From Pseudomonadota bacterium (GTDB lineage Bacteria; Pseudomonadota; Alphaproteobacteria; Rhizobiales; Beijerinckiaceae), in the NCBI GenBank assembly GCA_028876585.1, contig JAGWRL010000055.1:1-13640 (forward strand): a stretch of DNA of 13,640 bases. The letters run 5' to 3'. Position numbers and translations under genes: made by a program. Of the stretch, positions 8,618 through 13,640 are shown piece by piece. The notes under the pieces were generated by a model. That model saw only the letters and a program-made list of their open reading frames with translations. It did no database searches and had not been told where the DNA came from. Every line of letters starts with the position of its first letter. Position 1 is the stretch's first letter.

Positions 8618-10681
8618 ATGAACGCGATGCTTCCCAGCGACAATTTCGACGCGGCCCTGCGCGGCGCGGCGCGTGCGGCGGCCGACTGGCTGATCGCCGA
8701 CCAGCGGCCCGACGGCCATTGGGTCGCGCGCGCCGACAGCAACGCCTGCATGGAGGCGCAATGGTGCCTGGCTTTGTGGGTCCTCGGGCTGGAGGATCAC
8801 CCGTTGCGTCCGCGCCTGGGCGCCGCGATATTGCAGACCCAGCGCCCCGACGGCGCCTGGGCGATCTATCACGACGCCGCCAACGGCGACATCAACACCA
8901 CCGTCGAAGCCTACGCCGCGCTGCGCTCGCTGGGCTTTGCCGATTCCGAGCCGGCGCTGACCCGGGCGCGGCGCTGGATCGAGTCCAAGGGCGGGTTGCG
9001 CAACATCCGCGTGTTCACCCGCTACTGGCTCGCCCTGATCGGCGAATGGCCGTGGGAGGCGACGCCGAACCTGCCGCCGGAGGTGATCTGGTTCCCGCTG
9101 TGGTTTCCGTTCTCGATCTATAATTTCGCGCAATGGGCGCGCGCGACCTTGATGCCGATCGCCCTGCTCTCGGCGCGGCGGCCGAGTCGGCCGCTGCCCG
9201 CGCAAAACCGGCTCGACGCGCTGTTCCCCGGGGGCCGCGCGGCGTTCGACTATGCGCTGCCGAAAAAGGCCGACGCCGGCGGCTGGGACCGCTTCTTCCG
9301 CGCCGCCGACAAAGTGTTGCACGCGCTGCAATCCTTCGGCGCCCGCCATCGCCTCGCGCTCTGGCGTCCCGCCGCCGTGGCGCGCTCGACCGAGTGGATC
9401 GTGCGCCACCAAGACGCCGACGGCGCCTGGGGCGGCATCCAGCCGCCGTGGATCTACTCGCTGATGGCGCTACGCGTCGAAGGCTATGCGCTCGACCATC
9501 CCGTGCTCGCCAAGGGGCTGGCCGGCCTCGACGATCCCGCCTGGCGCCATGACGAGGGCGCGGCGACCTTCATCGGCGCCACCAATTCCCCCGTGTGGGA
9601 CACGATGCTGGTGCTGCTCGCCTTCGACGACGCGGAATTGTCGGGCGAATATCCGGCGCAGGTCGAGCAGGCGGCGCAATGGCTGCTGGCGCGGCAGGTG
9701 CGGGTCAAGGGCGATTGGAGCGTGAAACTGCCCGATGTCGAGCCGGGCGGCTGGGCGTTCGAATATTGCAACAATGCCTATCCCGACATCGACGACACGG
9801 CGGTGGCGCTGATCGCGCTGGCGCCGTTCCGCAACGATGCGAAATTCAAGGCGCGGGGCATCGACGAGGCGTTCGCGCGCGCGGTCGACTGGTTGATCGC
9901 GATGCAGAGCCGCGGCGGCGGCTGGGGCGCGTTCGACAAGGACAACGACAAGACGCTGCTGACCAAGATTCCGTTCTGCGATTTCGGCGAGGCGCTCGAT
10001 CCGCCCTCGGTCGATGTCACCGCGCATGTGATCGAGGCGTTCGCCAAACTGGGGATTTCCCGCGCCCACCCGGCGATGGCGCGCGCTCTTGCCTGGATGA
10101 AAGCCGAGCAGGAGGCGGATGGGGCGTGGTTCGGCCGCTGGGGCGTCAATTATCTCTACGGCACGGCGGCGGCGTTGCCGGCGCTGGCGGCGATCGGCGA
10201 GGACATGAGCGCGACCTATGTCGGGCGCGCCTGCGACTGGGTGGTCTCGCGCCAGCAGGAAAACGGCGGCTGGGGCGAAAGCTGCGCCTCCTACATGGAC
10301 TTGAACAGCGCCGGGCGCGGCGCCACCACCGCCTCGCAGACCGCCTGGGGCCTGATGGCGCTGCTCGCCGCCAATCGCGAGCGGGATCGCGAGGCGATCG
10401 AGCGCGGTTGCCTCTATCTGATCGAGCGGCAGAAGGACGGGACCTGGGTCGAGCCGCATTACACCGGCACGGGTTTTCCCGGCTACGGCGTCGGCCAGAC
10501 CATCAAGCTGACCGACCCCAATCTGTCGAAGAAACTGATGCAGGGGCCGGAACTTTCCCGCGCGTTCATGCTGCGCTACCGCCTCTATCGCCATTACTTC
10601 CCGCTGATGGCGCTCGGGCGCGCCGCGCGGGTGTTCGCCCCCGCCCGCGCGGCTTTTGCAGCGGCGCTGGCGGCGCGGTGA
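8618..10681 (+). CDS. shc: Squalene-hopene cyclase
   Basis: Shc cyclises squalene to hopene/hopanol at the inner membrane, the entry to hopanoids that order bacterial membranes. The 687-residue protein is of normal or slightly long size. The catalytic acid motif is PDIDDTAVA, with Asp390, Asp392 and Asp393 matching the DxDD motif. QW repeats recur through both alpha-barrel domains: QRPDGHWVA, QDADGAWGG, QSRGGGWGAFDKDN, QQENGGWGES and QKDGTWVEPHYTGTGFPGYG. The start at 8618 (MNAMLPSDNF) is chosen because the open stretch back to 8486 is Arg/Ser-rich and unlike the family; a second ATG at 8627 is also possible. No Shine-Dalgarno precedes either start, and TAGGCT lies seven bases upstream, so a leaderless transcript is possible. 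The stop overlaps the GTG of the next gene. Other hopanoid (hpn) genes are not adjacent, so the cyclase stands apart from any hpn cluster. Confidence 0.97.
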   Translation: MNAMLPSDNFDAALRGAARAAADWLIADQRPDGHWVARADSNACMEAQWCLALWVLGLEDHPLRPRLGAAILQTQRPDGAWAIYHDAANGDINTTVEAYAALRSLGFADSEPALTRARRWIESKGGLRNIRVFTRYWLALIGEWPWEATPNLPPEVIWFPLWFPFSIYNFAQWARATLMPIALLSARRPSRPLPAQNRLDALFPGGRAAFDYALPKKADAGGWDRFFRAADKVLHALQSFGARHRLALWRPAAVARSTEWIVRHQDADGAWGGIQPPWIYSLMALRVEGYALDHPVLAKGLAGLDDPAWRHDEGAATFIGATNSPVWDTMLVLLAFDDAELSGEYPAQVEQAAQWLLARQVRVKGDWSVKLPDVEPGGWAFEYCNNAYPDIDDTAVALIALAPFRNDAKFKARGIDEAFARAVDWLIAMQSRGGGWGAFDKDNDKTLLTKIPFCDFGEALDPPSVDVTAHVIEAFAKLGISRAHPAMARALAWMKAEQEADGAWFGRWGVNYLYGTAAALPALAAIGEDMSATYVGRACDWVVSRQQENGGWGESCASYMDLNSAGRGATTASQTAWGLMALLAANRERDREAIERGCLYLIERQKDGTWVEPHYTGTGFPGYGVGQTIKLTDPNLSKKLMQGPELSRAFMLRYRLYRHYFPLMALGRAARVFAPARAAFAAALAAR

Positions 10682-11583
10682 CCGTTCTCTCCGTCACCGC
10701 GCCGATCTTCCTCGTCATCGCGCTCGGCTTTCTCGCCGTGCGCTCCGGCCTGATCGGCGACAGCGACGTGCGCGCGCTCGGCGGTTTTGTGCTGCGCGTC
10801 GCCATGCCGGCGCTGATCTTCAACGCGCTGTCGCGCCGCCCTTTGGCCGAGATCGCCGATGCGCGGCTCATCGGCGCCTATGCCGGCGCGTCGCTGATCG
10901 CGTTCGCGCTGCTGTTCGCGCTGTTCGCGCGCGGCGGACGCGCCCGCGCGGCTTGCCGAGCGCTCGGCGGCGCGGCGCCCAACAGCGGCTTTGTCGGCTT
11001 CCCCATCGCCACGCTGCTGATCGGCCCGAAGGCGACGATCGCGCTGGCTTTATGCCTGATCGTCGAGAATGTGATGACGATCCCGCTCGCGCTCGTCCTG
11101 GCCGAGAGCGGCTCGTCGGGGCGAAAGCTGACTGTGCGCGAGCTTGTCGTCCGGCTCGCCCGCAATCCGCTGATGATCGCGATCGCCTTGGGCGCCGCCG
11201 CCTCGCTGGCGGGCCTCGCGCCGCCGGCGCCGATCGGGCGCGCCATCGACCTGCTGGCCGCCGCCGCGCCGGGTGCGGCTCTGTTCGCCATCGGCGGCGG
11301 GCTGGTCGGCCTGGACTTCCGCGCTGAGAGGCGCGAGATCGCGCCGGTGGCGACGGTGAAGCTGCTGCTGCACCCGCTCGCTCTGCTGGCGCTGACGCGG
11401 CTCGCGGGGGCGGGCGATCCGGACGTGGCGCGGGCGATGCTGGTGATGGCGAGCGCCCCGGCGTTCTCGATCTATCCGCTGATCTGCCGTCAGTTCGGAC
11501 AGGAGCGGGCGGGCGCGGCGATCCTGCTGGTCGAGACGGCGCTGGCGTTTCCCACCATGTCGGCCTGGGCGCTTGTGTTCTAG
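10678..11583 (+). CDS. AEC-family (auxin efflux carrier type) permease
   Basis: A 301-residue hydrophobic inner-membrane protein of the AEC/Mem_trans family, whose bacterial members move malonate, other organic acids or unknown substrates. Family features seen are the first helix PIFLVIALGFLAVRSGLI, the FVLRVAMPALIFNAL second helix with its conserved proline, the APNSGFVGFPIA motif mid-protein (the N-x-GF-x-G-P-like signature), and a second half of helices beginning RNPLMIAIALG and ending in the SAPAFSIYPLICRQFG segment. The GTG at 10678 overlaps the shc stop as GTGA, so the protein is probably made by translational coupling with the cyclase; no separate ribosome binding site is visible. The usual AEC length is 300-320, so it is complete. 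The substrate cannot be told from sequence. The close coupling with shc could mean a role linked to the membrane or lipids, but this is speculation. Confidence 0.9.
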   Translation: MTVLSVTAPIFLVIALGFLAVRSGLIGDSDVRALGGFVLRVAMPALIFNALSRRPLAEIADARLIGAYAGASLIAFALLFALFARGGRARAACRALGGAAPNSGFVGFPIATLLIGPKATIALALCLIVENVMTIPLALVLAESGSSGRKLTVRELVVRLARNPLMIAIALGAAASLAGLAPPAPIGRAIDLLAAAAPGAALFAIGGGLVGLDFRAERREIAPVATVKLLLHPLALLALTRLAGAGDPDVARAMLVMASAPAFSIYPLICRQFGQERAGAAILLVETALAFPTMSAWALVF

Positions 11584-11611
11584 GGCCCGCGCCGCTTAAA
11601 CAGCCGCCTCC

Positions 11612-11618
11612 AAAGGAG
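11612..11618 (+). promoter_or_regulatory. Ribosome binding site of tyrS
   Basis: AAAGGAG lies eight bases before the GTG at 11627 and supports this non-ATG start of tyrS. Confidence 0.75.
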
Positions 11619-11626
11619 ACCCCAAC

Positions 11627-12883
11627 GTGGACGCCTTCGAGCCCAAATCCGATTTCCTGCGCGTGCTGCGCGAGCGCGGCTTCGTGCATCAATGCTCGGA
11701 CTGGGCCGGCCTCGACGCCAAGGCGGCGTCGGGCGAACTCGTCGCCTATATCGGCTTCGACGCCACCGGGCCGTCGCTGCATGTCGGCCACCTCATGCAG
11801 ATCTACATGCTGCACTGGCTGCAGGAAAACGGCGGCAAGCCGATCGCGCTGATGGGCGGCGGCACGACGATGGTCGGCGACCCCTCCGGCAAGGACGAAA
11901 GCCGCAAGCTGTTGTCGGTCGAGCAGATCGAATCCAACAAGGCCAACATCCGCAAGAGTTTCGACCGCTTCCTGCGCTTCGGCGAGGCCAAGACCGACGC
12001 CATCATGGCCGACAACGCGGAATGGCTGACCAAGCTCAACTACATCGAGTTCCTGCGCGACGTCGGCCGCCATTTCTCGGTCAACCGCATGTTGTCGATG
12101 GATTCGGTGAAGATGCGGCTGGAGCGCGAGCAGGAGCTGTCGTTCATCGAATTCAACTACATGTGCCTGCAATCCTACGACTTTGTCGAACTCAACCGCC
12201 GCTACGGCTGCGCGCTGCAGATGGGCGGCTCCGACCAGTGGGGCAACATCGTCATGGGCGCCGATCTCGGCCGCCGCCTGGGCACGCCGCAGCTTTATGC
12301 GCTGACCTCGCCGCTCATCACCACGGCCTCGGGCGCCAAGATGGGCAAGACGGCGGCGGGCGCGGTCTGGCTCGACGCTTCGATGCTGAGCCCCTACGAT
12401 TACTGGCAGTTCTGGCGCAACACCGAGGACGCCGACGTCGAGCGATTCCTCAAGCTGTTCACGCTGCTGCCGATGGACGAAATCGCCCGGCTCGGCGCGC
12501 TTCAGGGCGCTGACATCAACGAGGCCAAGAAGACGCTGGCGACCGAGGCGACCGCGCTGCTGCACGGCCGCGAGGCGGCCGAAGCCGCCGCCGAGACCGC
12601 GCGCAAGACGTTCGAGGAAGGCGTGGCCGCCGAGACGCTGCCGAGCATAGACGTCTCCGCTTCCGAGTTCGACGCCGGCATCGGGGCGCTTTCGGCCTTC
12701 GTGCGCGCCCGGCTCGTCGCCTCGACGGGCGAGGCGCGGCGCCAGATTCGCGGCGGCGGCCTGCGCGTCAACGACGAGGCGCTCGCCGACGAGAAGGCGC
12801 TGATCGGGCGCGACGCCTTGCGTGACGGCGTCGTCAAGCTGTCGCTCGGCCGCAAGAAGCATGTGTTGCTGCGGGCGATCTGA
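11627..12883 (+). CDS. tyrS: Tyrosyl-tRNA synthetase
   Basis: TyrS charges tRNA-Tyr with tyrosine in the cytoplasm. The 418-residue protein is a full-length class I synthetase. It has the [14 protein letters not shown] start of the Rossmann fold with the HIGH-type motif HVGH (52-55), the ATP-site loop [14 protein letters not shown], the tyrosine and anticodon-side segment [17 protein letters not shown], and a KMSKS loop in the form KMGKT (238-242), close to the KFGKT of the E. coli TyrS type. The last 58 residues (from about 361) form an S4 RNA-binding domain with [22 protein letters not shown]. The start is a GTG with a good Shine-Dalgarno. It begins 43 bases after the AEC gene and may be read from the same transcript or from its own promoter in that gap. 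It is the last clearly core gene before the base composition changes. Confidence 0.98.
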   Translation: MDAFEPKSDFLRVLRERGFVHQCSDWAGLDAKAASGELVAYIGFDATGPSLHVGHLMQIYMLHWLQENGGKPIALMGGGTTMVGDPSGKDESRKLLSVEQIESNKANIRKSFDRFLRFGEAKTDAIMADNAEWLTKLNYIEFLRDVGRHFSVNRMLSMDSVKMRLEREQELSFIEFNYMCLQSYDFVELNRRYGCALQMGGSDQWGNIVMGADLGRRLGTPQLYALTSPLITTASGAKMGKTAAGAVWLDASMLSPYDYWQFWRNTEDADVERFLKLFTLLPMDEIARLGALQGADINEAKKTLATEATALLHGREAAEAAAETARKTFEEGVAAETLPSIDVSASEFDAGIGALSAFVRARLVASTGEARRQIRGGGLRVNDEALADEKALIGRDALRDGVVKLSLGRKKHVLLRAI

Positions 12884-12886
12884 TAG

Positions 12887-12909
12887 ACCCGTTGCACGTC
12901 TAACCGGGT
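12887..12909 (+). terminator. Weak hairpin after tyrS
   Basis: ACCCGTT (12887-12893) and AACCGGGT (12902-12909) pair with one bulged C around an 8-base loop, four bases after the tyrS stop. No T-run follows, so it may be a Rho-dependent or non-functional hairpin. The rest of 12910-13018 holds a small 5-bp hairpin (12957-12970) and nothing else I can support. Confidence 0.25.
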
Positions 12910-13018
12910 TGGGGCTTCCACTGCCTGTGTTCTCAGATGAACCAGCGCTGCCGACCGCTCCGATTGGAGCCAACGTCGCTCGACCATAGCGCATTGACCT
13001 ACTTCAGGGCTGTCCACC

Positions 13019-13023
13019 GAGGA
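13019..13023 (+). promoter_or_regulatory. Ribosome binding site of the right-edge gene
   Basis: GAGGA sits nine bases before the ATG at 13033 and favours that start over an in-frame ATG at 12937, which has no such site. Confidence 0.5.
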
Positions 13024-13032
13024 CGAATCGCG

Positions 13033-13640
13033 ATGAAATCCGAAGATGCATGGACATCCGCAGCAGCCGCCTACAATGAATTCGAGAGGTGCTGGAACGA
13101 TCCCAACGCCACGCGGTTTGAATTGCCCGCAATCGGCGTCAACGACATATTGGCCAAGCGCTACAGGATGAGTCCGCCAACCAATCTGACGCGCTCCATG
13201 ATTTGGGATATGGAATGCAAGAAGGCTTTGGATCCTTCGACCTACGTTCCCTACGTCATCTCGCAGGCTGGGCTCTTGGCGCGGCGTAAACTAAGCGACG
13301 GCTGCGACCATTTTATTCGCTGGTCGACGCAGAAGGCATGGCTCAGCGAGCGGCAGGGTCAAGTCATCGAGTCGATATTTGTCGATCATAGCAGCCAGAG
13401 AATCATCTTTCTTGGGATCGCCAAAGCGATAGCCGAGGACGGGCGGACGATCTCAGCGGTTGATTATCAGCCACTGGTTCATGTCGAACACGCGGCCGGT
13501 GGGCCGGAGCATAATCCGCACAATCTCTGGAGAATCGTATTTCTCACCGAAAGGAAGGACGAGCGTTACACTCACCCATTTGACCAGATGGCGTTGGCCG
13601 GGTTTCTTCCGGGTTATCTGGAAATCTACATCCAGAAAGA
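13033..13640 (+). CDS. Hypothetical protein, unrecognised, truncated by the right edge
   Basis: The frame is open from the ATG at 13033 to the end of the window, giving 202 residues without a stop. I do not recognise the family. The protein begins MKSEDAWTSAAAAYNEFERCW and looks soluble, with mixed alpha/beta character: an acidic, Trp-rich N-terminal helix, a central IRWSTQKAWLSERQGQVIES, a strand-like RIIFLGIAKAIAEDGRTISA, then VDYQPLVHVEHAAGG and a PHNLWRIVFLTERKDERYTHP segment. No signal peptide or membrane helix is evident. My hand count over six lines gives about 55% GC, lower than the roughly 70% of a sampled hrpB line, and the codons are more mixed (TTG, ATA, AGA, CTA appear). That fits recent acquisition. 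An upstream in-frame ATG at 12937 would add 32 residues but lacks a ribosome binding site. Confidence 0.68.
   Translation, partial: MKSEDAWTSAAAAYNEFERCWNDPNATRFELPAIGVNDILAKRYRMSPPTNLTRSMIWDMECKKALDPSTYVPYVISQAGLLARRKLSDGCDHFIRWSTQKAWLSERQGQVIESIFVDHSSQRIIFLGIAKAIAEDGRTISAVDYQPLVHVEHAAGGPEHNPHNLWRIVFLTERKDERYTHPFDQMALAGFLPGYLEIYIQK

Noticed and set aside
9470..10594. 374-codon minus-strand open frame inside shc
   Set aside because: Antisense to the conserved DxDD and QW motifs of the cyclase; composition is that of a shadow.
10868..12994. Long minus-strand open frame opposite the AEC gene and tyrS
   Set aside because: Both plus-strand genes are clear; the antisense product is low-complexity and spans two unrelated genes and the intergenic gap.
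12884..13032. tRNA gene or attachment site at the tyrS/low-GC border
   Set aside because: No cloverleaf, no T-loop GTTCGA box and no direct repeat could be found in the 149 bases; the composition change alone does not show an integration site.

Overview
The window is about 13.6 kb of GC-rich, densely packed bacterial chromosome. The protein families fit an alphaproteobacterium, probably Hyphomicrobiales (Rhizobiales) and possibly a methylotroph or methanotroph of the Beijerinckiaceae/Methylocystaceae type. The grounds are the tail of a soluble NAD-linked formate dehydrogenase (fds) operon followed by an OFA-type transporter, a squalene-hopene cyclase, and the overall codon and GC style. The genus is inference.

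Layout. (1) 2-2361, plus: the 3' end of the fds operon, with fdhD/fdsC (5'-truncated), fdsD and an oxalate/formate-type MFS carrier. (2) 2380-4441, minus: an unrecognised 176-aa protein, idi (type I IPP isomerase) and hemC (hydroxymethylbilane synthase), ending in a likely intrinsic terminator that overlaps the hemC stop. (3) 4442-4617: a divergent intergenic region with a perfect 8-bp palindrome. (4) 4618-8395, plus: the helicase gene hrpB, which appears to carry an in-frame palindromic repeat insertion, then a signal peptidase I with a Yip1-like multi-helix N-terminus. (5) 8618-11583, plus: squalene-hopene cyclase shc, overlapping an AEC-family permease by GTGA. (6) 11627-12883, plus: tyrS. 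(7) 13033-end, plus: an unrecognised gene of clearly lower GC that runs off the right edge, possibly the start of an accessory region.

How the genes work together. FdhD and FdsD mature and stabilise the molybdenum formate dehydrogenase that oxidises formate to CO2 with NAD+, and the MFS carrier plausibly moves formate or another small carboxylate. Idi supplies the IPP/DMAPP balance for isoprenoids, including the squalene that Shc cyclises to hopanoids; idi and shc are in separate transcription units. HemC belongs to tetrapyrrole synthesis. HrpB, signal peptidase and TyrS are housekeeping. No complete new system is visible. The points most worth a second look are the repeat inside hrpB, the Yip1/signal peptidase fusion, the unrecognised gene leading the idi-hemC unit, and the low-GC partial gene at the right edge.
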